Shown here piece after piece: positions 49,201 to 59,534 of a DNA stretch of 64,000 nt. Source of the stretch: Lumnitzera littorea (lineage: Eukaryota; Streptophyta; Magnoliopsida; Myrtales; Combretaceae); NCBI GenBank assembly GCA_024138015.1, contig JAMXBB010000010.1:84233958-84297957 (forward strand), given 5' to 3'. Position 1 is the first letter of the stretch. The number at the start of each line of letters is the position of its first letter. The notes below the pieces were generated by a model. It was not told the DNA's origin, made no database searches, and worked only from the letters and a program-made list of their open reading frames with translations. Position numbers and translations under genes: made by a program.

Positions 49201-51300
49201 TTTTAATAGACAAAGAAAAAAGAACAAACTAAACTAAACTAAACATTAAACCTAGTTCTAACCTAAAATAAAACACTACATGATTGACCCTAAAATCATT
49301 GTGCATATACGTTAAAATGAAATATAAAATAATAAATAAATAAATTTTGAAATTACACCCAATTTAACGATTTTGCACACTTAGGCCTTATTCGATACTA
49401 AAAGTGAGGTAACTCAGTTTATGTGACTTAATGATACCGAAAAGATCTATAGCTTTTATCTTTCTAAAATTCAATTGTTCCTAAAAATTTATATATATAA
49501 ATTTTAAAAAAAATTCTTATAATTTTAAATTTTATATATTTTTTATTTTTTAAATTAGGATTTTTTTTTCTATTTAAATTTTTTTTAAAACTACCGAGAG
49601 TAAAAATGAAGTTTTTACAGCATTGAGTTTGATATTTAGAAATTGATCTTCTTCAACCCATAAGTAGATTCCCTAAGATGTTTAAAGAACAATTTCCAGT
49701 GAAAGAAATTGTGGAGAGCTTCTTTCGGTGCCCCAAATTTCATCCAAAGTATTATGAGTTTAGGTCCACAGTTTGATAAATCAAAGAATCATGAGTAATC
49801 AAACGCAAAACCACACAGATACATAAAAAACATGAGTGACAAATGATAGAAACACGGATATATAAAGTGAAATGTATCCCATACGAAAAGATAGGTGAAC
49901 CAGGGTGTGGGTCAATTTAGGGACAAGAGTGACATTATAGCAAAGGAGTTAACAGGTGGTAGTGATGGATATGCGCAAGGATGAGATTAGCAAGGGAAGG
50001 ATAAAAAAAGAAAAAGAAGAAAGAAGAAAGAAGAAGAAGAAGAAGAAGTGGTGGGGGCGATGATTGAGTGGACAAGTTAATTCAATTTGCTCTCAAACCG
50101 TAGATATAAGTCTCATTTCAAAATTAGATTTAAAAATAACGAAAGAAAATCAATTTTTAAATTTGATTTGGTTAAATTATAACCAATCTTCAAATCGAAC
50201 GATAAAGCATGATTTAAATCGATTTTCAACTGCTTAAATTGGATTATTGATTATAAGACTCATTTCGAGTCATATTGTGAAACCAAGTTGACGTGAAAGG
50301 GAGAAAAAGCCAAGAGACCGAATTTTCCGTGTAATTGTGTCGCGGTTCGATTCGATTTCGCATCCATCCCATGACTGTGATAATAGAAACATGATACTTG
50401 CAATCTTGGAGATTGAAATTGGTACGGTTTTGATATAGATTTCGGTCTCGTTCATAACTGTAGCAATGAAGCGAAAAATGAGCAATGATTTCAATTTTGT
50501 TCACCTCTGGGCTCTATTTCATTTCCTCGAAAAAAAGTTACTCCATGTAAACCTTTTTGATTCATGACGACTTGTCCTAGTATTTTATGCATGATTCACA
50601 AATTTTCCTATTTTGGATTCCGTCCGTGCCACATCAACTCCTATCTTTGTATTTATTGTTGCTATAAACACAAAACTATATAAAAGAGTGTGACAAATTA
50701 CTGCTATAGAATTTTGAAATAAAAATTTTTATACTACTTTAATAAGAAAAACATCAATGTTATTAACACGTTATATAAATAGTTAAACAATATATAAATA
50801 TCAATAAAATTTTAATAAATAAAATTATAAAATATAGTTTTTTATCTTTAATACTTATATATTATTTATTCAAATATATAATGTATCAGTATTGTTGATT
50901 TCTTTTTTTTCTTTTCTCAAGACACGAGTATCGTATATCACATGGCAGGATTTCATCGAGAGATGGATGACTAAATTTCGAAAAACCAACCTACTTGAAT
51001 TAAGTATTAATGGTTCCTCCGGGTCATCTTAGGTCCACCTGACATGTCAAACTGTATACTCCAACTTACGATCTACAGTAGCATGATGGTTTTGCTTAAT
51101 ATGCCAAATAATCTTGTCATGTAAAATATTAGCGAGACATTCGTGACCAGCACCAACATCAATCGATTAAAAATAATCAAAGCAAATGATAGAACTTTGT
51201 GAGGCCAATATCAATCCGATTGTCCTTTATATTGCTGCCTTAACTTCATCAAACAATGACAACGGTAAACAGGAGTTTCTACTCACCCAAGTTTGGACAT
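46291..51300. other. intergenic region with A/T tracts, a G-rich patch and (GAA)n
   Basis: 47690-47970 is a run of A- and T-rich tracts giving spurious Phe/Lys frames on both strands. 48130-48500 is unusually G-rich on the plus strand (GGTGGTGG, GGGGTAGG) and probably TE-derived. (GAA)n lies at about 50008-50048. The overlapping frames at 50244-50504 have no recognisable domain. The last 200 bases precede the phosphatase gene and end in a CT-rich patch (51315-51335). Confidence 0.5.
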
Positions 51301-51359
51301 TATCAGGATATCCTCTCTCTCTCTTTCTCTCTCCCCTCTACTTCGGAAAATCCGTAGAA

Positions 51360-51416
51360 ATGAAGCCGTGGGGATTTGCTTTCCTTCGTGCTTTGTCCTT
51401 ATGTATTAGCGATTAG
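51360..51416 (+). promoter_or_regulatory. possible upstream ORF in the phosphatase leader, 18 codons
   Basis: An ATG at 51360, right after a CT-rich patch, opens an 18-codon frame ending with TAG at 51414-51416. If transcription starts near the CT patch it would lie in the 5' leader and could reduce translation of the main frame. The transcription start was not determined. Confidence 0.35.
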
Positions 51417-51533
51417 TTCGATGGTTTCAACAGCTAATCTTGCGTTAAGAGATCAGATTGGGTAGGGAACTTTGTGGAGGAAGTCAACAACCGTATTCAT
51501 CCAAAGGAAGCACGTTAAGTTGGAATTCGGGGC

Positions 51534-51566
51534 ATGGACAGGACTGTAAACGCAGGCAATAGATAG
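51534..51566 (+). promoter_or_regulatory. possible upstream ORF ending one base before the phosphatase start
   Basis: ATG at 51534 opens a 10-codon frame that stops with TAG at 51564-51566. A single base then separates it from the main ATG at 51568. Such tight spacing would leave reinitiation or leaky scanning as the routes to the main frame. Its presence in the mature leader is inferred. Confidence 0.45.
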
Positions 51567-51567
51567 C

Positions 51568-54162
51568 ATGAACCACAAGCCAAGAACTAAAACTAGGAAA
51601 TTTAGTAGATGGTTTTCATGGAGGCAGAAAAGAGATGAAAGACATCTGTTTAACAGATTTTCAGGTTTATTTCGATCGTCTTACTTTAATTTTGTTGTTT
51701 CTGTTCATCAGTAGACCACTGGCTTCAACTTTAAGCACTGAATTTCCTTGTGTGTAGATGGAAGCGATTGCGAAGATGACAGCGACGACACAAATGAATT
51801 GTTCATTAGATCAATTGACATAGATCGATCCTTTCCCAAGAATGAGCTAAGGTAAATGCCAGGATTGTTAATGCTTAAATTGTAGCTGAAAGCCAGACGA
51901 AGATGCTTAGTTGTATGAAACATATATGCCATAACAGCGTGGTTCCTTTTTCAGAATTTTTGTAGGAACATGGAATGTCGCAGGAAAATCGCCTGTTGGA
52001 AGCTTGGCGGTTGATTTAGAAGAGTGGTTGCACCTCAAGGATGCAGCAGACGTGTATGTTCTCGGGTATGTGAATGCAGAGACTTTTTTTATGATAATCC
52101 TAGTATTAATAACTGAAATAAATATACTTTAGCTGTGCACTTAAAAGGGTGCCTTTTTCTGTCAGATTTCAAGAAGTCGTCCCTCTTAAAGCTGCCAATG
52201 TTATTGGAGCTGAAGATCCAACTGAAGCGACAAACTGGAACATGCTCATTGGGAAAGCACTGGACGAGACATACGGGGCTCCATGGTTGACACCTACGAT
52301 CAATCCGATATCCGATGAAAACTACCAATATGCAGAACCACTAGAGTTCGAGAAAGCCATAAATACAAGCAACGTTGCTTCGGTTCTAAGAAGAGAACAT
52401 TCCACAACTCAATATGATAGACAAAACAGTTCCAGCAGATACAAGCTACTGGCCAGCAAGAAGATGGTTGGAGTATTCCTAAGCGTATGGATGAAGAAGG
52501 ATTTGCTTAGGAAACATTGTGTTTCAAACGTCAAAGTTTGCTCTGTGGCATGTGGGATCATGGGTTATTTAGGGAATAAAGGTTCGGTCTCAGTGAGCAT
52601 GTCGATAGATGGAACTAGCTTCTGTTTCATTGCTGCACACCTGGCTTCTGGTGAGAAGAAAGGCGATGAAGGGCGAAGGAATCATCAAGTATCAGAAATT
52701 TTTAGGCGGACAGTTTTCCCACGTTTACAAGAAGATTATGAGCATTCCCATCCTATCACGATTCTAGGACATGAGTAAGTAGTATGCATATTAATATTTG
52801 TAGAATTGTATGGAAGTTGAAAATAATATAATACTTGTGTGTTTCAGAATTCAAAGCAATCTTGGAGCAGAAAGGAAATAAAAGATGTCACATTAAGAAT
52901 ATATATTTAAAAAATTTCATATATATATATCTATATATAATCAGGTAGAGAAATTAATCCTCTTTCTTGCTTAAACTAGAAGGACGTTGTTTTACTTTTT
53001 TTGAAGAGAACGAGTAATAAAATGGAGAATCACTGCACCCGCTGCAGCAGGCAATATGTTCTTTGTCATCTACGAGAAATTTCACTTGAACTGCAAATGA
53101 GAAGCAATCTCCTACTGGTGTATAGCTATTATGGTTTCTCTCACTATGATGTCAACAATATTAAATGAAATACTATAACATTGATTTTATCCCAATAATT
53201 ATTCAAAGGGCTACTTTAAATCTGATTTTAAATGTGACTTTTGTGAAACAGCCGGATATTCTGGTTTGGGGATCTCAACTATAGGCTCTACTTGGAAGAC
53301 AACTTGGCTAGGGAATTAATAAAGTTGCAAGACTGGGGGGCATTGCAAGAGTTTGACCAGCTTAAGAGGGAACAACAAGATGGTGGAGTGTTCCAAGGCT
53401 GGAAAGAGGGGCACATAGAATTTGCGCCAACATACAAGTACTCATCTAATTGTAACAGATACTCAGGTGGGCTTCCGGGAAGATCTGGAGAGAAGCAACG
53501 GACTCCCGCATGGTATACTTTCTCGTGAGCAGTTATTGCACCACCTTAGGAGTTAGGACATCATAGCTTGTTCTCATGCTCTTGGTAATCGTAAGACCAA
53601 GGGCAATAAGCAGATTCCTTGAAAATTCTGCACTACCATGAAATCATCTTTGCCTGGAGAACAACACTCACAGCATCTGCATCATATGAGAAGTGTAACT
53701 CAGAACAAATTCTCTTTTTTCCTTTTCCCCTTTCCACAGGTGTGATAGAATCCTATGGTATGGAAAAGGAGTGAGGCAGCTCGCATATTTTCGCAGTGAG
53801 ATTAAATTCTCTGATCATCGGCCTGTTTCTGCTCTATTCTCTGCAGATATCGAAAACATGAGGTCAACCTACTCTAAAGTAGTTCCTCTGCCCTCCGTTT
53901 TTTCTGCAGGAGCAACTCTGGTTCAAAAGGTGAATGTATGACTAGTTAAACAACATATACAGGCTGAACAATATATAGTTCTACATCCGTGAACCTTTTT
54001 GTAATTTTTTGAGAACATCTCATTGGAACTGTTGCATTGCAGGAGCAGAGAGTGATTGATGAAGAAGCCAAATCTACTTTACTGTCCCTGATTGTCAAGG
54101 ATATGAAGTTGGAATCACCGTTGAATAGAAAAAGTGTAGATAGCAAATTATTTAGATCTTAG
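51568..54162 (+). CDS. type I inositol polyphosphate 5-phosphatase, 493 aa
   Basis: Exons are 51568-51664, 51758-51851, 51955-52065, 52166-52774, 53252-53512, 53740-53929 and 54043-54162. All introns are GT-AG, phases match, and they sum to 1482 nt. The enzyme removes the 5-phosphate from inositol phosphates and/or phosphoinositides. Visible features are [10 protein letters not shown] (68-77), FQEVVP (102-107), GNKGSVSVS (from 237), HLASGEK (from 259), catalytic motif 1 WFGDLNYR (308-315), motif 2 RTPAWCDRILW (387-397, the Trp codon split by an intron) and SDHRP (415-419). The N-terminus (1-63) is short, basic then acidic, without WD40 repeats, so it belongs to the small plant type I group rather than the WD40-containing group. 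All expected catalytic residues are present. Which Arabidopsis paralogue it matches cannot be settled here. A possible poly(A) signal AATAAA is at 54403-54408. Confidence 0.95.
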
Positions 54163-55433
54163 GAAGTAGCAACACAAAAGGCAAGCTTCCTTGGATTGTC
54201 TTCCTGTTTTTTTCTCTCTCTGAAAATTGATTCAACGGGTTAAATGCAAGATAGATATAAACGATACATTTGGTAGGCTAGAATTGCTTGAATAGATTGG
54301 GGGAAACATAATGGAATGGAATTTGCATTGTTTTTCCTGTGTTTAGAGTGGACTTAGGAATGGAATGTTTCGGCTTGCTTTCTTCGAAAGGTTCTATTAA
54401 ACAATAAAACAGAATGAAAGGAAACTAAACTTGTACATGTATAATGATAGATTGAGTAAAAAATGACATTGTATTGAATATTCATGTGAAAATATTTTCT
54501 TATGTATAAAATTCAGAAAATTTATGCATTAATTATGTCACCAAAAGATATAATTTAATGTAAAAGGATACAAATCTTGAAAAAGTTGTGAACTTTAGAT
54601 CATACCCATATATATACACACCTTTCACACATATTGGAAAAAAATTGACTCACAGAGATAAGGCAAGTTTACTAGGATGCCAATACCAGGTAAAGGCACA
54701 GGCGACGTTTTCTTTTCGGTTAAACAAAGTGCCGGGCATTATAAGTTGTAATGCTTTACTAAAGGAAATAGAATCTCCAAATTGCCAAGTCCACTCTACT
54801 AGGATTGCAGGTTCTAACCGGATATGAAATCCTTGGCTTATTTTAGAAGGTAACCCAGACATAGACAATTGGTCACATCAGAATGGATTTGAAATGGAAT
54901 GTCTACTGAGACCTAAAAAGAACGTAAGTGCAAACACGCAGAGAGTTATGAAAGTAGAGTCATGCTCTACTGATTAGTAGAAGCGTCCACCATGCATGCT
55001 GCCTTGTACACTGATTACTCTTATATGATTAGATTCATCACAGCAGGAGCTTTATTACTTATAGAGCTGAGTTTTCCCTGTTTAAGCCTCTACTAGTCTA
55101 ACTCTTATGTTTAGCGAATCAAACACAATCTCCAAGCTCCAGCAAAAACGTGCATATGGGGAAGAGGAGAAGAATACAATGTTGGCAATGTAAATTACCA
55201 AAGTGACTGTATGTTCCTTCTCCCCTCCTTTGCCAACAAAAGGTTCCTCTAAGCTCAAACAAACTTCGGAAAGCTTAGCGAGAGTAAACTGAACCTCTGG
55301 GAAACTTCTCTTTTCACATCAGAGGCATGACTACAAACAAAAAGCTACATATTCCAGTTGTCCTGCTATTATGGTAGTAATTTCCAAAGCATACAAAATT
55401 ACCTTTCACCAGTATACTAATGCTCTAACCTGG
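54163..55433. other. convergent intergenic region between the phosphatase and the small coiled-coil gene
   Basis: It contains both 3' ends. AATAAA at 54403-54408 (plus) and its complement TTTATT at 55051-55056 (minus) are plausible poly(A) signals for the two genes. GGAATGG words between 54311 and 54365 recall the MITE at 43.2 kb but are not bounded by clear inverted repeats. No other gene is seen. Confidence 0.5.
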
Positions 55434-57803
55434 TTAAAACATCTCGAGAGATTGATCAGCTATCGCTTTCACTTGCTCCATGCCCCCACAATTGACTTCT
55501 GAAAGATAGTCAAGACATTAGTGCTCTCACACCACATAGAAGGAGAGTAGTTTCCGTGCACGTAACTGAAATTTAATTGCCATTGAAGAGACAATAAAAA
55601 AATTAGTAATTTAAATTTAAGGTTTCCGATAAGCAGTTTGGCAAAAAACCGCAGCTAGGTATACATGCTTTTCAACCGTGCAAATTTTTTTAGTGAAAAA
55701 TTTCTTACGGCTATCAGAGATGGAGTTTCTAATCTGAAACAGTAAGATTTAGAAATTAAGTTTTGGCAAAAGCTTCAAGGAGCCGACTAATTTTTTTTAA
55801 TGAGAGGATTGGGATTATATGAGCCTCCAAATGATTGATTAGTTGGGATGTCAATCTGAAATCAAAGTGTAATTGGGACAATTAGTGATGGGAAATGAAG
55901 TGAAAACCTGGGACTTTGTTATCTGATGGACTTCCAATTGCATCCTGTTGAAGCACCCTTTGTTGGAGCTTCCTGCATCGATTGTTGATTTATCAGGGCA
56001 GAGAAGCAATGCATAATGAGTCTCAACTCCAGCTTTTTAAAGGGCATCATGGGAATGATCATGCTAAATCCAAAGATAGACTGCATTTCGCACAATGGTG
56101 CATCAAAACTTGTTACACCAAGCAGACAACAAAACCTTTGTCCACGGCATATTTACAATTTCTAATTTTTTGAGACCTAATTACTCATGTTTAAGATTAT
56201 CAGAAAGAAACTTCAACTATCCAAAGCATCTAGATAAATGAGAAGTCCTTCAACCGCAACCCATAGCACAACATCACGCTTTTTGATGCAATTTCAATAG
56301 CTACTGTAAATGCACAGAAGTGTCACGTATTGGTCTTCCCCTTGCTTACTCAGATCCAAATAAGAATCTTCCATTTCAATAATGAGAGCCATTTGTGCAA
56401 AGTTAGTAGTAAAATTCAGCATAAATGACAAAGGTGTCCGGATATTAACAGAAGTAGACAATCCTCGTTTCTTCAAGTAGCACTGACTAGATTTCAATCA
56501 AGAAAGCAGTCGGTGTTCCTTCACAGCATATGAAATATGACCTAGTGATCATGCTTGTAGATTACAGAAAGATCCTCTACTTGATTGAGTGAGCACGGTC
56601 CATACTAAGTTCATGTGAGAGAAAAAGGCAACTTTTTCTGGACTTAAATGGTATACATTTCATAATTTTGCAAATCTGCCACTTATAAGAGGAAATGATA
56701 TTTAATTAAAAGAGAGAGAGAGAGAGAGAGACATATCTTCTTTGCTGAGCCAACACTGATACGTCCTACATTCGTCTTACAACTAATAAGAAGGAAATAC
56801 AAGTCAGATTGGGTCTGACCTTATGTTCGTGTTTACTTCATACATTTTCTTGATAAACTCATCTCTGCATTAGAAATAATTCAAAACGATTAGACATGAA
56901 TCACATCGAGCTTAAGACATGTAAACACAGACAAGTTTAATGATAAGCTTGTACCGCGACTCCAGCTCTTTGCTCTTCATGACCGAGGAATTAATCATTG
57001 AATCACCGAAAATAACTACGTCACTGTCAATTTCAATCCATTCAAGCACAATTTCAAATAGTTTTTAAACTCCGGAAATCACCTTTATATCATCTAAATC
57101 AGCACCAACAGTTGATATCACGTCTTGAATCGATGATAACCGACCCTAAACGGCAGTTACAACATCAATTCAACAGCTAAAAATTATCATAAATCGAACT
57201 CTAAAAACGAAAGGAGCATTCAAAAAAAAAAAAAAAAAAGGAAAAACCTCTAAAGCTTGAATTACAGATTCGCTTAGAGATAATTCTACTTCATATCCTT
57301 TAAGTTCTTGCTCCAAGCTGTCTCTAATTCGCTTTGCCTCTTCAAGTTCAGCATTCTTTGCATTGAGCTCCATTCTTAATTGCTGGATTTGCTTCTTCAA
57401 ATTAGCAACTCTTCGCTCTATAAACATAACGTTGTTAATCTTATTTTTGCCTCGTCAATGTAAAATACAGCAAGCATCACATCCTTCTATTAATAAAATT
57501 TGAATTATGATTTTCATCCATCACTTATCACGTGACGTAAATTCTAGATCTCCGTTGCAGTCTCATTGTCACAATGAGCTTCGGTTGCATGTCAAAATTT
57601 CGGTTTTTCTTCATTAAGTTTCGAGTTTGGAGCTCTGATTCACTCAAACTAGATTTTATAAATTCTTTTTTCCCTTTTTTTTCCTGGTTTTAAGACAAAA
57701 TTTCAATCTTATAAAATTAAAGTGTGGTACCTCCTTGTGATTTCTCAGATGCGAAGTCGCGAATTAGGGTTAAGAGTTGCTTCTGCGAATCGCCTTCTGC
57801 CAT
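55434..57803 (-). CDS. small coiled-coil protein of a conserved plant family, 166 aa, seven exons
   Basis: Minus-strand exons are 57803-57731, 57417-57248, 57145-57083, 56974-56955 (20 nt), 56864-56820, 55972-55908 and 55498-55434. All are GT-AG, the phases fit, and 501 nt encode 166 aa. The start MAEGDSQKQLL is followed by a long charged coiled coil (about 19-81: LKKQIQQLRMEL, AELEEAKRIRDSLEQEL), a second helical part around DEFIKKMYEVN (110-120), and a C-terminus NCGGMEQVKAIADQSLEMF. I recall plant homologues with the same ..LIQDEIST..ALK..RDEFI order, which guided exons 3-6, but I cannot name a function. Possibilities such as a cytoskeletal or kinetochore-type adaptor are guesses. A possible poly(A) signal on the minus strand is at 55056-55051. 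Confidence 0.82.
56709..56731 (+). repeat. (GA)n microsatellite in intron 5 of the small coiled-coil gene
   Basis: About eleven AG units lie in the 847-bp intron 56819-55973. In the gene's sense they form a CT repeat near the donor side. Confidence 0.9.
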
Positions 57804-57818
57804 TACTTCTCTGTCGAG

Positions 57819-57826
57819 TTTGGCGC
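57819..57826 (+). promoter_or_regulatory. E2F-type site TTTGGCGC upstream of the small coiled-coil gene
   Basis: TTTGGCGC fits the plant and animal E2F consensus TTTSSCGC exactly and lies 16-23 bases upstream of the minus-strand ATG at 57803. A second GC-rich element, GGGCGCGAT, is at 57847-57855. E2F sites close to the start are typical of genes expressed at S phase. One eight-base match can occur by chance, but GC-rich words are rare in this AT-rich flank. Confidence 0.5.
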
Positions 57827-57859
57827 TTCTTTTTTCAAATGCTCTAGGGCGCGATATTT

Positions 57860-59460
57860 ACATGCGTTATGATTGAAATTTGAAAACATAGGCCGCTATG
57901 CAAACTCCGTTGAAGCAGCTCACACCAACAATAGATTGAGTTGCTTAATTAGTAATTAAAAAAAAAAATGAGTTGCTACAAGTTTTTTATTTTTTATTTT
58001 TTTCGTAAAAGTTTGATATTGGATCCACAAATATTTAAAAATTTGTTAATAAACTCAATTGAGGTAACCTATTAATAAAGTAAAGAATTCTTTAAAAAGG
58101 AGAGTTATTCTAAATATTATTGTGACATCTCAATAACCGTTGAAACGATCTACTGAAAAAGATATTCTACTATTAAATAAGCTTATTCGTCTTAGAAAAA
58201 CACTATGTGAAACAATTTATATCACTAAAAATTCAAAAGCAATCTATTTTGATTACTAATCCTCTCAGCAAGCATATAAATTACTAGTCCAAACTCCAAT
58301 AAATGAATATGATACCAACTTAGAGCCTAAATTATAAGTATCAATGGATGATCTCCTTTTTTCCCTCCTTGTCATAGGAAAATATCCGTTCACTTAGGGG
58401 TAATGGTGATTCCATTCCCCTTTTAGTGCATATTATATCGTTTATTTGGTTTTATGTTTTGGAATTACAATTCTGCAATAATCCCTATTACTTGATTTTA
58501 AGTAACAAAGATTCTTTACTTTAACCTAAGAATCCCATTCCATAGAACATAAACCATATTTTCCCAAAATAACCCCATCCCCCATAGCATAACATAGCAC
58601 TAACAATGAGAACTACAACGAATCAGATCCCTAAGATGATTGAAACACCGATCGATTAGAGCACAACATCACAACCATGACCATAGCATAGCATTACTAA
58701 CTACCACTAACACTAACGATAGTACAGCCCACCAACTACATATAGAGACTACGGTCACCCATTGCTAATTGACTACGGTGAGGCATACTTAGACTATGCT
58801 TGTCCACTGCCGACTAACCACTTACTCCTTACTCTCCCTTCTAATCTCTAACCTTTCTCCTCCTCGATGACTCTTAAATCTTCGATGAAGAACCAAAATC
58901 TGAAGAAGAAGAAAAAAAAGAAGAAGAGGAGGAGGGGTAGGAGGAAGAGGAGGAAGATGATGAAGACTTCAAAAGCGATGACTACACTACTAACAAGTAC
59001 GATGAAATCTCTTGCGAGGTCTCCAAAGAGGTGATGAAGATGCAAAGTTAGATTCTTCATCGTAGCTTAGTTTCCACAGATTCAAGCCTAAATAGTGAAT
59101 ACCTAAAGGAATAAATTAACATGGGTTAAAAAAATGAATTTGTGCCCTAAAACAAATTCCCTAAAAAAATTCACGTCTTGGAACTTTTCCAAGTTGTTTT
59201 TAGATGTTACGTTAAGGTTACAATTAGGGTGGTGAAAGAAGACAATGGCAAATTAGTCATTTAAGTTTTATTACGGGTTTATTCTATAAGTTAATTTTTT
59301 TATCAAGTGAACAAGGTCATAGCAATTATGCCCTTATTCCATTTCCACTGAATTGAAATTATATTCTCCTTAATTTAATTCAATGAAGTGAACAAGTTAA
59401 ATGGGTCCTCAACATGCTCTTTCCAACTAGGCATTTTGCATTGTTTTAAGCTCAATATAT
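57860..59460. other. intergenic region downstream of the gene island
   Basis: No gene was recognised. An A/G-rich tract at 58898-58965 (GAA/GGA repeats) produces the Phe/Leu-rich minus frame at 58848-59060. The remainder is AT-rich. Confidence 0.5.
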
Positions 59461-59462
59461 AT

Positions 59463-59534
59463 AAAAACATTCAAAAAAATACTTTGTAGAATATATATAT
59501 ATATATTCTACAAAGTATTTTTTTGAATGTTTTT
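59463..59534. repeat. perfect 72-nt palindrome (36-bp arms)
   Basis: Each base from 59463 to 59498 pairs with its mirror from 59499 to 59534. The arm reads AAAAACATTCAAAAAAATAC, then TTTGTAGAATATATAT; there is no unpaired loop and no mismatch. The centre is a TA run. As RNA it would form a long hairpin. It could be the remains of a small foldback element. Confidence 0.95.

Noticed and set aside
50244..50504. Two overlapping minus-strand frames of 86 and 74 codons
   Set aside because: Neither shows a domain; the Asn/Arg-rich composition is common in plant low-complexity DNA.
52149..52165. Extension of the phosphatase exon upstream to an ATG at 52149
   Set aside because: The sequence up to 52165 is the intron end (pyrimidines then GTCAG); the GTWNVAG exon upstream joins in phase at 52166.
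58848..59060. Phe/Leu-rich minus frame
   Set aside because: Translation of the GAA/GGA tract at 58898-58965.
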